This document shows, piece after piece, positions 1 to 7,987 of a DNA stretch of 13,897 nucleotides. Location of the stretch: positions 1,461 to 15,357 of the forward strand of contig PMOU01000202.1 in assembly GCA_003161205.1 (NCBI GenBank), read 5' to 3'. Position numbers and translations under genes: made by a program. Within the stretch, counting starts at the first letter, position 1. Each line of letters opens with the position of its first letter. The notes below the pieces were generated by a model. That model was not told the origin of the DNA. It did not search any database and saw nothing but the letters and a program-made list of their open reading frames with translations. Source of the DNA: Actinomycetota bacterium (GTDB taxonomy: Bacteria; Actinomycetota; Actinomycetes; Streptosporangiales; Streptosporangiaceae).

Positions 1-49
1 GAAGACTATCCCGGCGGAGATAGGGCCGGCCTTCCCGCGCACCCGCCAC

Positions 50-826
50 GTGCTCTGGCTTGAGTTCGGGAACCGTGAGGACTTCGACGACCCGCGTCGG
101 GAATGGCGGCGGCTGTTCTCGGAGTTGCTGGGCACCTTCGCGCTGGTACTGGCGGCCGCGGGCGGAGGGCTGCTGCACGCGAAGGGGCAGATCGGCCTCA
201 CTGCGGCCGTCGTCGCCCCGGCCCTGATGGTGACGGCGGTCATCTTGTTCATGGGCGCGGTCTCCGGCGCGCACCTGAACCCGGTTGTGTCGCTGGCCTT
301 CGCGCTGCGCGGGGACTTCCCGTGGAAGCGCGTCCCGGGCTACATCGTCATCCAGCTCATCGGCGCGACGCTGGCCTGCCTGTTCCTCCGCCTGGTATTC
401 GGGAACATCGAGCATCTCGGGGCGACGTTGCCGGGGCCCGGGTACAAGCCCTGGCAGGCCCTGCTCATGGAGATCGTGCTGACCGCGCTGCTGGTCAGCG
501 TGATCCTGGGCACCGCATCGGCCGCGCAGAACGTCGGCGCGATCGCCGCGCTTGGCGTCGGCGGCTACATTGCCCTGGCTGGCCTGTGGGCCGCGCCGGT
601 CAGCGGCGTCTCGATGAACCCGGCTCGCTCCTTCGGTCCCGCCCTGGTCAGCGGCGACTGGACCAGCTACTGGGTCTATCTCGTCGGGCCGATCGCCGGC
701 GCGCTGATCGCCGTCGGCTTTGCGCTGATCCTGCGCGGCCCCGGCGGCGACGCCGTCTCGCGGACGGCGGCCTCCGGCGCGCTGGACGCCGAGGTGCCGC
801 CCGCCACGACCCCCGGACATCACTGA
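50..826 (+). CDS. MIP-family channel (aquaporin/glycerol facilitator), 5' end uncertain
   Basis: Integral membrane channel for water or small neutral solutes such as glycerol. With the GTG at 50, six hydrophobic segments are visible (about residues 23-42, 50-72, 97-118, 137-156, 162-183, 207-228). The two half-helix signatures are SGAHLNPVVS (NPV at 77-79) and SGVSMNPARSFGPA (NPA at 190-192). The Arg after the second NPA, which forms part of the selectivity filter in this family, is present. The first motif is NPV rather than NPA. By hand alignment, the filter position that is His in E. coli AqpZ is Gly here, more like glycerol facilitators, so the substrate is open. The C-terminal 28 residues are polar and probably cytoplasmic. 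The reading frame has no stop back to base 2 and no ribosome site precedes the GTG, so the true start may lie outside the window. Family assignment is secure; substrate is not. Confidence 0.9.
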   Translation: MLWLEFGNREDFDDPRREWRRLFSELLGTFALVLAAAGGGLLHAKGQIGLTAAVVAPALMVTAVILFMGAVSGAHLNPVVSLAFALRGDFPWKRVPGYIVIQLIGATLACLFLRLVFGNIEHLGATLPGPGYKPWQALLMEIVLTALLVSVILGTASAAQNVGAIAALGVGGYIALAGLWAAPVSGVSMNPARSFGPALVSGDWTSYWVYLVGPIAGALIAVGFALILRGPGGDAVSRTAASGALDAEVPPATTPGHH

Positions 827-854
827 CCCCGGTCCACCGCGGAGCGGGCCGGAG

Positions 855-880
855 TCGGCGGCGGCCGCGAAAGCCGCCGA
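855..880 (+). terminator. Hairpin terminator candidate after the channel gene
   Basis: A perfect 8-bp inverted repeat, TCGGCGGC (855-862) and GCCGCCGA (873-880), encloses a 10-nt loop and starts 29 nt past the channel gene's stop codon. No T-run follows, which is common for actinobacterial hairpin terminators but weakens the call. Confidence 0.4.
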
Positions 881-898
881 GGCATAAGTTGGCGCCAC

Positions 899-914
899 CA
901 GGGCGGTAGCCCTG
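899..914. other. Short perfect hairpin in the channel/jetA intergenic region
   Basis: CAGGGC (899-904) and GCCCTG (909-914) form a 6-bp stem with a GGTA loop. Immediately before it is the palindrome TGGCGCCA (890-897). This may be a second stem of the upstream terminator or a protein-binding site near the Wadjet promoter. No T-run follows and the function is unknown. Confidence 0.25.
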
Positions 915-963
915 CTGCGACCAGCACGTCGATGACCGGGCGAAAATTGTCTGATAGGCCGTC

Positions 964-969
964 TAGAGT
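964..969 (+). promoter_or_regulatory. Possible -10 element of the jetABCD operon
   Basis: TAGAGT fits the actinobacterial TAnnnT -10 pattern. It sits in a locally A/T-rich patch (941-970) within otherwise very GC-rich sequence, about 50 nt before the preferred jetA start. No convincing -35 hexamer is found 16-18 bp upstream; the TTGTCT at 947-952 is only 11 bp away. This is therefore a weak candidate. Confidence 0.2.
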
Positions 970-1008
970 CAGGATGCACACCGCCCTGCGTGCGCGGTGC
1001 TGATCTGC

Positions 1009-1014
1009 GGGAGG
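1009..1014 (+). promoter_or_regulatory. Ribosome binding site that decides the jetA start
   Basis: GGGAGG lies 6 nt before the TTG at 1021. It favours this TTG over the in-frame GTG at 997, which has no purine-rich element at a suitable distance. Confidence 0.6.
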
Positions 1015-1020
1015 CTGCAG

Positions 1021-2556
1021 TTGGGGACGCCTGATGTTGACGCCTGGGAGCTCGCGGGCTTCCCGGGGCGCCTCGACGTCGCCGCGTACCTCACGGCGGA
1101 CCAGCACGCGGCGCAGTACCGCGCTCTGGTCGACGTCCTGCTCGACGCGCAGGAGCACTCGCTCACCGGGGTCAGCCGCGATGAGCTGCTGACGAGCGTG
1201 CGGGACCGGATCGCGGCCGCGACCGATCCGGCGACCGCGGACCACCTCACCGCGCCGGACGCCTTCGATATCGACGCCCGGATGAAGGCCCTGCACCACT
1301 GGGGCGTCGTGCTCCGCTGGCAGGACAAGGCCAAGACCGAGGCCGACTTCGTCCGCACCCGCGACCGGTACCAGCTGACCAGCGAGGCCGCCGACCTGCA
1401 TCGCTGGCTCCGGCGGAAGATCGATGAGGACGCCGTCGCGACCAGCGCGGCCGCTTTCGCGCCCGCGGTGATCGCCGACCGCCTCGATGACACCCTGCTG
1501 GCCCTGGCCGAAAGGGACCATACCAGCGCCGCGCGAGCCTGGGCTCAGGTCCGCACCACGCTCAAGGACATGGCCGAGGCGGCTTCGATCTGGCAGTCGC
1601 GGATGGCATCGGCGCTGGCAGGCTCGCCGGACGAGGAGAAGATGCGGCGCCTGCGGGACACCCTCATGGCTTACGTCACGGTCTGGGGCGCCGGGGTGGA
1701 TACGTACAGTCCCAGGATCCGCGACGCGGCCGCCAAGCTCACGGCCACCGCCGAGGCCGACTGGCGTGCCATCGCCCTGGCGGGCGTGGATCCCGACGCC
1801 GCGGAGGAGATCGTGCAGGCCATCACGAAGGGCCACCAGGACGCCGCGGAAACCCTGGACGCGTGGTTCGGGCCCGGCTCGGGCCAGGCGCTGCGGCTGC
1901 GCCGGCAGGTCCGGGACGCCGTCACGCCGCTGCTGCGCGGGTCCCGGGCCTTGCTGGCGACCGGCGGCAGGGTGACGCGCCGCGCTGAGCTGCTGCGCAT
2001 CGCCACGACGATCGAGTCAGCCGACAGCGACGAGGACGGCTGGCGGGTGTGGTGCGCGGCCACCGGCCTGTGGGGCGCGCGTCACCTGGCCGGCGCGCCG
2101 GCGGAGCCGGATGCGCCGTCCCGCACGTCGTTCTGGGAGGCGCCGGCGGTTCCCGTCGACGTGACCCTGCGCAAGCGCGGCAGCCAGTCGGTGCGGAGCC
2201 GTCCGGCCCACGTGCCGAACCATCGCGCGGCACGGCTGGCCGCACGGCAGGCCGCCGAGGCGCAGCGGGCCGCGGCGGAGCGAGCCGAGCAGGTCATCGC
2301 CGGCCGGTCCGGCGCCTATCTCGCCGAATGGCCGGCCATTTCCAGCAGCGCGGAAGCCGCCATCGTCTGGGACCTGCTGACCGCGGTGCTGCGGACCGCG
2401 CCTGACGCCAGCGGGATCCGGACCGCGCTGACCGGGGACGACCGGTGGATCGTGCTGGCCTACCCCGCTCCCCCGGGCCGGCCGTCCGCGCTGCTGGCCA
2501 CCCCCGACGGGTTTCTCGCCTGCGAGAACTGGCGGATCGAGGTCAGCCGGGCATGA
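1021..2556 (+). CDS. jetA: Wadjet type II subunit JetA (DUF2397 / TIGR02677 family)
   Basis: Predicted kleisin-like subunit of a type II Wadjet plasmid-defence complex, bridging the JetC ATPase heads and JetB. From the TTG at 1021 it is 511 residues, near the usual family length of about 500. Family hallmarks visible by eye are the N-terminal AYLTADQ (22-28) followed by AQYRALVDVLLDAQE, then WGVVLRWQDKAKT (94-106) and YQLTSEA (117-123). This order is that of the DUF2397 winged-helix N-terminal region, followed by a long helical middle. The region around residues 405-425 is Ala/Arg/Glu-rich and probably helical. It is first in a four-gene operon, and its stop overlaps the jetB start as ATGA. 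An alternative GTG at 997 would add eight residues but lacks a ribosome site. The family call rests on pattern memory plus the exact four-gene context. The kleisin role is transferred from studied Wadjet and MukBEF-like complexes. Confidence 0.88.
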   Translation: MGTPDVDAWELAGFPGRLDVAAYLTADQHAAQYRALVDVLLDAQEHSLTGVSRDELLTSVRDRIAAATDPATADHLTAPDAFDIDARMKALHHWGVVLRWQDKAKTEADFVRTRDRYQLTSEAADLHRWLRRKIDEDAVATSAAAFAPAVIADRLDDTLLALAERDHTSAARAWAQVRTTLKDMAEAASIWQSRMASALAGSPDEEKMRRLRDTLMAYVTVWGAGVDTYSPRIRDAAAKLTATAEADWRAIALAGVDPDAAEEIVQAITKGHQDAAETLDAWFGPGSGQALRLRRQVRDAVTPLLRGSRALLATGGRVTRRAELLRIATTIESADSDEDGWRVWCAATGLWGARHLAGAPAEPDAPSRTSFWEAPAVPVDVTLRKRGSQSVRSRPAHVPNHRAARLAARQAAEAQRAAAERAEQVIAGRSGAYLAEWPAISSSAEAAIVWDLLTAVLRTAPDASGIRTALTGDDRWIVLAYPAPPGRPSALLATPDGFLACENWRIEVSRA

Positions 2557-3728
2557 ATACCATCGGGCGGGACGCCGCGCGGGCGCAGGCCCAGGAAGCA
2601 TTCACCGGTCTGCTCGCGACGCCGCTGCTGGCCGCGCGCATCCAGCCGCCGCTGTTCGCCAGCGTCATCCGGCACCGCGCCGTCGTGAGCGACTGGGCGG
2701 CCAGGCTCGGATACCGCCTGGTCATCGCGGGCAGCGTCGCCCGGCTGCACCGCGATCCGGCCGGCCCGGCCCGTACCGCCGCGCCGCCCCCCTGGGATCC
2801 GCCCGCTCGCCGGGACCTGGTCCTGATGGCGCTGACCGCGGCCGCGTGCGAGGAGGCCGACGCCAGCACCACCGTGCAGGAACTCTCCGACGAGGTCCGG
2901 GCGCTGTCGGCGGGCACCCGCATCACCGCCTATGATCCCGACCGCAGAGCCGAGCGGCAGGTCTTCGTGCGCGGTCTCGGGCGCCTGGCCGAACTCGGCA
3001 TCCTCGTCCGCCGCACCTCCGATGAGGCGCTGCTGCGCCAGTGGGAGGAGGATGGCACCGGCGTGGGCGCGGGCTTCGAGGTGGACAGGGACGCGCTGCT
3101 GCAGTTCACCGATCCCTATACGGTGGAACGGGCCCTCGCCCCCGCCCGGCCGGACGCCGATGAGGATGAGGTTTCCCGGCTGCACACCCGGAGCCAGCGG
3201 CTGCTGCGCATCCTGGTCGAGGACACCGCGCTGCTCTACGCCGACCTGCATCCGCTCGACGCCGACTACGCCCGGGGGCAGCGCTCCTGGCTGGCCGGGC
3301 AGGCCGCGGACATGACCGGCGGGGTGGTGGAGATCCGGGCCGAGGGGATGCTGCTGCGGCTGCCCGAAGACAGGCCGGCGAGCGCCGCCGTCACGCCGCT
3401 GTTCCCGGCCGCAACGGCCGGGCGCTGGTTCGCCCTCAAGGTTCTCGACGCCGCGGCCGCCGACCGCGACCACGACGAGTCCGGCCGGATCGTGCTCACG
3501 AACACGCAGGTCGACGCCTTGGCGGCGCGCGTCTACACCGGCCACTTCGGGGCGCTGACCAATGAGATCCGTGAATCCCCGGCCCGGCTGCGGTCCGTCA
3601 CCGAACGCATCCTGGCCGGCCTCGGCCTGATCAGGACGAGCGGTGACGGCTGGACCATCTTGCCGGTGGCGGGCCGCTACCGTGACCCCAGGGCGGTCTG
3701 GGAACCGACGCTGGAGGAAGTACCGTGA
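2553..3728 (+). CDS. jetB: Wadjet type II subunit JetB (DUF2398 / TIGR02678 family)
   Basis: Predicted KITE-type winged-helix subunit that binds the JetA kleisin in the Wadjet complex. It is 391 residues, close to the usual family size of about 400. The N-terminal part carries the family signature: a run of the form IRHRAVVSDWAARLGYRLVI followed by GSVARLHRDP (residues about 37-70). Next comes a RRDLVLMALTAAACEEAD helix (about 84-101), then winged-helix-like segments near FVRGLGRLAELGILVRR and, at the C-terminus, RLRSVTERILAGLGLI. The ATG at 2553 overlaps the jetA stop by 4 nt and has a weak GAGG 10 nt upstream, so translation is probably coupled to jetA. The frame is open further upstream (to 2445), but that extension would lie wholly within jetA and does not look like the family. 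The family assignment is good; the KITE role is by analogy with other Wadjet types. Confidence 0.86.
   Translation: MNTIGRDAARAQAQEAFTGLLATPLLAARIQPPLFASVIRHRAVVSDWAARLGYRLVIAGSVARLHRDPAGPARTAAPPPWDPPARRDLVLMALTAAACEEADASTTVQELSDEVRALSAGTRITAYDPDRRAERQVFVRGLGRLAELGILVRRTSDEALLRQWEEDGTGVGAGFEVDRDALLQFTDPYTVERALAPARPDADEDEVSRLHTRSQRLLRILVEDTALLYADLHPLDADYARGQRSWLAGQAADMTGGVVEIRAEGMLLRLPEDRPASAAVTPLFPAATAGRWFALKVLDAAAADRDHDESGRIVLTNTQVDALAARVYTGHFGALTNEIRESPARLRSVTERILAGLGLIRTSGDGWTILPVAGRYRDPRAVWEPTLEEVP
3713..3717 (+). promoter_or_regulatory. Ribosome binding site of jetC
   Basis: GGAGG lies 7 nt before the GTG at 3725, inside the end of jetB. It is the strongest internal ribosome site in the operon and fixes the jetC start despite the GTGA overlap. 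Confidence 0.6.
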
Positions 3729-6700
3729 CCGCGGCGTTCGACCTGACGTCGTGGCGCGAGGAGGTCCTGCGCGGCGGCCTCCCCGCGCCCGGCCGGACCG
3801 AGCGGTGGCAGCCGCTGCGGGCCGGCGTGGTCAACCTGTGGGAATACGACGCCGCCGAGGTCTGGTACGCCGACGGGCGGCTGCAGCTCCAGGGCGCGAA
3901 CGAGTCGGGCAAGTCGACCCTGATGACGCTGACGACCCTGCTGCTGATCGCGGGTGACATCTCCAGCCACAACATCGACACCCTTGGCCAGAGCGAGAAG
4001 CGCTTCCGCTACTACGTGGAGCCGACCGGTCATGCGCTGGACCGGCGCGACGCGGCCCAGGCGAAGAACCGGGGCTGGGCGTGGCTGGAGTTCGGCAGCG
4101 TGGGCGGCGGGAACCCCGAGTACGTCACCCTCCTGCTGTTCGCCGAGTCCCGGCGGGCCGACGGCGCGCTGAAGGTCCAGTGGTGCACCGCGCACGGCTC
4201 GGCGCGGGTCCGCGACGGGATCACGCTGGCCAGGGCCGGGGTGGTGGCCGAGCCGGGCCAGTTCCGTGACGTCCCGGGTTTTACCGTGCACCGCTCGGGT
4301 GCCGCCTACCGCGAGGACATCGCCCGTACGCTCTACGGAAGCAACGCCGCCTGGCTGGATCAGGTCATCCGGATCCTGCGGGTGGTGCGGACCCCGCAGA
4401 TCGGGCACCGGCTGGACCTGAGGTTCCTGACCGATGCGTTCCGGGTTGCCCTGCCGCCGATCGCCGCGGATGAGATCAATCAGCTCGCCGACGGCTGGGA
4501 GCAGCTGCAGCGCCTGCGCGACGAACGGGACACCACCGAGCAGGCGCTCGCCGCCGTCACCGAGTTCACCCGGCAGCGGTGGCGGCCGTGGGCCGACTCG
4601 GTCATCCGCGCGGCCGCCGACCCGGTGGCGGCCGTCACCAGCAGGCTGACGCAGATCACCCGCGAGGAGAAGACCGCCTCGGACGCGGTGCACCAGCTCA
4701 ACGGCGAAGTCACGGCGCTCGCCGAGCGCATCGGCGAGCAGGAGACGGCCAGCCAGCTGGCCACGGCTCGGCGCGAGGCGCTGCGCGACAGCCAGGCCTA
4801 CCAGGACGCCGTCTCCGCCAGCCTGAACGCCCAGCAGCTCGCCGAGCGCGCCGACGACGCCGAGGCGACCGCCGCGCGGTCCCGCCGGCGGGCCGGGGAA
4901 GCGCAGGAGGCGATCGAACCGGCCGAGGCCCGCTTCGCCGAGGCCGGCCACAATCTCGATAATGCCGAACGGGCCGTGGTCACCGCCGCCGGTGAGGTGG
5001 CTCGCTACGCCGATGACGCCGGCCTGGTCGAGGTCACCGCACGGTTCCTGCCCGACCGCGACTCCGAGCGGCTGCGGCAGGCCGCCAGGCTCCGCCGCAC
5101 GGCCGCGGACGAGGCGCAGCGCCGGATCGCCGTCCACGCCAAGGCGCTGGCGGGTTGCGACACGGCGGCCGCCCGGGCGCGTGAGGCGCGCGACCGGGCC
5201 GGGCAGCTCGAACGCGTGGCCGCCGACCGCGAGCGTGCCACCGAAGACGCCATCACCGCGGTGGCGGAGCTGCTTTCGGACTGGGCTCGCACGCTTGACG
5301 GGCGGATTCGCCCCGCCGCCGAGCTCGTCGAAGCCTGGGTCCGGCGGGTGTCCGGCCTGACAGCCGCGGATAAGCCCGCTCCGGTCCTGGCCACGGCGGT
5401 CAGCCGCGATCACCTGCGCCCCGCCCGGCTGCCCCTGGACCAGCGGCACGCCGAACTGGACCGGGCCCGACGGGACATCGCGACGGCGCAGGCGGGCGCG
5501 GAGGCGGAGCTGGCCGCCGTCGAGGCCGAGCGCGACCCGCGGCCCCGCGATCCGGAGTCCTGGCTGCGACGGGAACGGCTCGAGGGGATAAGCGCGGCGG
5601 GCGCGGCGCTGTGGCGGCTGGTGGAGAAGGCGGAGCCGGACGCGCCGGACGCGCAGCTGGAGGCCGCCCTGGACGCCGCCGGCCTGTTGCAGGCGTGGAT
5701 CACCCCGGACGGGGCCTATGCCGCCGAACGCGACGGAAGCGACGTGATATGGACGGCCAGGCCCGGCCCGCGACCGGGACCGGCACCGGGTTCGCTGCAG
5801 GCTGTCCTGCGGCCGGCCGATGACGCGGGCGCGCTGACCGAGGTCGTGGCGGGACTGCTCGCCTCGGTGAGCTACGGCGATGACCTGCCGGAGACGGGCA
5901 CCGCGATCAGCCGGGACGGCCGATGGCGGCACGGCGGGCTGACCGGGCGGGCCGCGCCGCGGCCCGAGGGGGCGCGCCTGCTCGGCGCGGCGGTACGGGC
6001 GGCTGACCGGGCCCGGCGGATCGCGGACCTTCGCGTCCGCCTCGGCGAGCTGGACGCCGACCGCCAGCGCCTCACCACCGAGCTGACCGCGCTGGAGGAG
6101 CTGATCAGCGCGCTCGACGCGGCCGCGGAGCGGCTTCCCGGCGACTCCGATGTGGTCTCGGCGGTGCTCCGGGCCCGGGATGCCGCCCGGGCCGCCGAGG
6201 AGGCGGCCGGGCAGGCCAGGGACGCCGGGCAAGCCGAGGATACGGCCCGGTCAGGCGCTGACGCAGCCGCCGCGGACGTCGCCCGGCACTGCGCCGAACA
6301 CGACCTGCCGCGAGCCTCCGGGGACGTGGAGCTGGTCCTGCGGGCGCTGGGCGAGTACCAGTCCGCGATCAGTGGCCTGGTCAGCGCGATGAGCCTGGTC
6401 CCGCCGCTGCGCGCGGCCGCCGGGCAGGCGGCGGAGGTGGTCAGCCGGTGCCGGGAAGCGTACGAGCTCGCCGGGCAAGACGCGGCCGGGGACGGCGAGG
6501 CAGCGCTCACCTTGCGTGCCAAGGCCGACGCGGCGCGGGCCGCGCTCACCCAGGAGGCGCAGGAGATCATCGAAGAGGTCGGGCGGCTTGGCCGGCGGAT
6601 ACGCGGTGCCGAGGAGGCCCTGAAGGCGCTGGCCAAGGACCTGGCCGGGCTGACCGGCCGCAGGTCCAAGGCCGAGGCGATCCTGGAGCAGGTCGAGGAG

Positions 6701-7987
6701 CGGCGCGAGCAGACCGAGGCGGACCGGAAGCGGTGCGCGGACCGGTGGCTAGGCTGCGTCGACTCGGGCCTGCCCCGGCTGCGGGGGCTTGAGGATCCGC
6801 CCGCGCGGCACGTCACGGCCGTGCTCGAATCCGTCCGGGCCGCCCGCGCGGCGATCAGCATCCGCGACTGGCCAGATGATCCCGGCGCCGCCGCCCACCG
6901 GGTCCAGGGCCAGTGGGTCCGGATGACCGAATCGGTGGCCATGCTCCGTTCCAGGCTGGAGTCGCTGGCGGGCCGGACCATCCGCACCGTCACCCCCGGC
7001 GACGGCGACGAGGACTTCCCCGGCGCCGTGGAGGTGGTGGTCGACGCCACCGGCGCGGCGCTGCCGCCGCCGGACGCGGTGGAGACGCTGTCGGCGCTAC
7101 TGCTGCGGCTGCAGACCGACTACGACGAGGAGCTCACCAAGACCATCAACGAACTCCTGGGCAGCACCTTCATCGAGCACCTGCGGGACCGGCTCGCCGA
7201 GGCGGAGCGGCTGCGGTCAGACATCAACGCCAAGCTCGCGCAGAACCCCACCTCGGTCTCCGGCCTGACCTTGCGGCTTATCCGGGTGCCTGTATCCGAG
7301 GAGCGCACCGCCAACGACGTGCTCGCCGCGCTGGAACGCGATTTCAGCCTGCTGCCCGAGACGACGCAGGAGCAACTGCGCGGTTTCCTGGCCGGGCGGG
7401 TCAGCGACGCACAGGAAAAGGCCCGGGCCGAGGGTGATCCCGACTGGAGATCCAGGCTCGCGGAGATACTCGATTACCGCCGCTGGTTCGAGCTGCGGAT
7501 GGAGTACCGCACGCCGCGTTCGGGCCGGGACGACGGACCGGCCGGCGGCTGGCGGGCGCTCGACCGTGGCGACCACGGCCTGCTGTCTGGCGGAGCCAAG
7601 GTGGTCACGCTGATGCAGCCGTTCATCGCCGCGCTGCACGCCATGTACGACCAGTCGGGTATCGGACCGCGGATGATCTGGCTCGATGAGGCCTTCGGGG
7701 GCGTGGACTCGGCGAACAAGGCCGCCATGTTCCGGCTGCTGACATCGTGCGACCTGGACTGGCTGATCGCCGGTCCGGCCATCATCGCCAACTCCTCCAC
7801 CGTCCCGCTGGCCTCGATCTACGAGGTCCGCCGCGCGCCTCAGCCGCTGCCCGGGGTCTCGCTCGAGCTTGCGGTCTGGACCGGGAACGAGCTGACCCAC
7901 ATCCGCACCCCGGATCCGGCGGATCTGCCCGACCTGGCGGCCGACGATCCCGCCGAAGCCGCCGATGACCTGTTCTCCTCGCTGTGA
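3725..7987 (+). CDS. jetC: Wadjet type II SMC-like ATPase JetC (TIGR02680 family)
   Basis: Motor subunit of the Wadjet complex. SMC-like dimers of this type extrude DNA loops using ATP and lead JetD to cleave circular plasmids. It is 1420 residues, usual for the family. Walker A is GANESGKST (57-65). The ABC signature is LLSGGAK (1286-1292). Walker B is MIWLDEAFGG (1317-1326) with catalytic Glu 1322, followed by the D-loop segment VDSANKAAMF. Between the heads lie long Ala/Arg/Glu-rich coiled-coil arms (about 245-600 and 765-1110). They are interrupted by a globular hinge-like region (about 610-760) containing LEGISAAGAALWRLV and EAALDAAGLLQAWITPDG, segments characteristic of this family. All nucleotide-binding motifs are intact, so the ATPase should be active. 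The GTG start has a strong GGAGG and overlaps the jetB stop (GTGA). It is not SbcC: there is no nuclease SbcD neighbour and the cassette order is Wadjet. Confidence 0.93.
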   Translation: MTAAFDLTSWREEVLRGGLPAPGRTERWQPLRAGVVNLWEYDAAEVWYADGRLQLQGANESGKSTLMTLTTLLLIAGDISSHNIDTLGQSEKRFRYYVEPTGHALDRRDAAQAKNRGWAWLEFGSVGGGNPEYVTLLLFAESRRADGALKVQWCTAHGSARVRDGITLARAGVVAEPGQFRDVPGFTVHRSGAAYREDIARTLYGSNAAWLDQVIRILRVVRTPQIGHRLDLRFLTDAFRVALPPIAADEINQLADGWEQLQRLRDERDTTEQALAAVTEFTRQRWRPWADSVIRAAADPVAAVTSRLTQITREEKTASDAVHQLNGEVTALAERIGEQETASQLATARREALRDSQAYQDAVSASLNAQQLAERADDAEATAARSRRRAGEAQEAIEPAEARFAEAGHNLDNAERAVVTAAGEVARYADDAGLVEVTARFLPDRDSERLRQAARLRRTAADEAQRRIAVHAKALAGCDTAAARAREARDRAGQLERVAADRERATEDAITAVAELLSDWARTLDGRIRPAAELVEAWVRRVSGLTAADKPAPVLATAVSRDHLRPARLPLDQRHAELDRARRDIATAQAGAEAELAAVEAERDPRPRDPESWLRRERLEGISAAGAALWRLVEKAEPDAPDAQLEAALDAAGLLQAWITPDGAYAAERDGSDVIWTARPGPRPGPAPGSLQAVLRPADDAGALTEVVAGLLASVSYGDDLPETGTAISRDGRWRHGGLTGRAAPRPEGARLLGAAVRAADRARRIADLRVRLGELDADRQRLTTELTALEELISALDAAAERLPGDSDVVSAVLRARDAARAAEEAAGQARDAGQAEDTARSGADAAAADVARHCAEHDLPRASGDVELVLRALGEYQSAISGLVSAMSLVPPLRAAAGQAAEVVSRCREAYELAGQDAAGDGEAALTLRAKADAARAALTQEAQEIIEEVGRLGRRIRGAEEALKALAKDLAGLTGRRSKAEAILEQVEERREQTEADRKRCADRWLGCVDSGLPRLRGLEDPPARHVTAVLESVRAARAAISIRDWPDDPGAAAHRVQGQWVRMTESVAMLRSRLESLAGRTIRTVTPGDGDEDFPGAVEVVVDATGAALPPPDAVETLSALLLRLQTDYDEELTKTINELLGSTFIEHLRDRLAEAERLRSDINAKLAQNPTSVSGLTLRLIRVPVSEERTANDVLAALERDFSLLPETTQEQLRGFLAGRVSDAQEKARAEGDPDWRSRLAEILDYRRWFELRMEYRTPRSGRDDGPAGGWRALDRGDHGLLSGGAKVVTLMQPFIAALHAMYDQSGIGPRMIWLDEAFGGVDSANKAAMFRLLTSCDLDWLIAGPAIIANSSTVPLASIYEVRRAPQPLPGVSLELAVWTGNELTHIRTPDPADLPDLAADDPAEAADDLFSSL

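Noticed and set aside
820..1836. 338-codon minus-strand frame over jetA and the intergenic region
   Set aside because: Antisense to the recognised DUF2397 gene, with no domain and Arg/Gly-rich composition.
2460..3545. 361-codon minus-strand frame over jetB
   Set aside because: Antisense to the recognised DUF2398 gene, low-complexity translation, no start signal.
3677..6232. 851-codon open frame on the minus strand opposite jetC
   Set aside because: It lies wholly antisense to jetC, whose motifs are clear. The translation is Gly/Arg/Pro-rich low complexity with no recognisable domain, typical of shadow frames in high-GC DNA.
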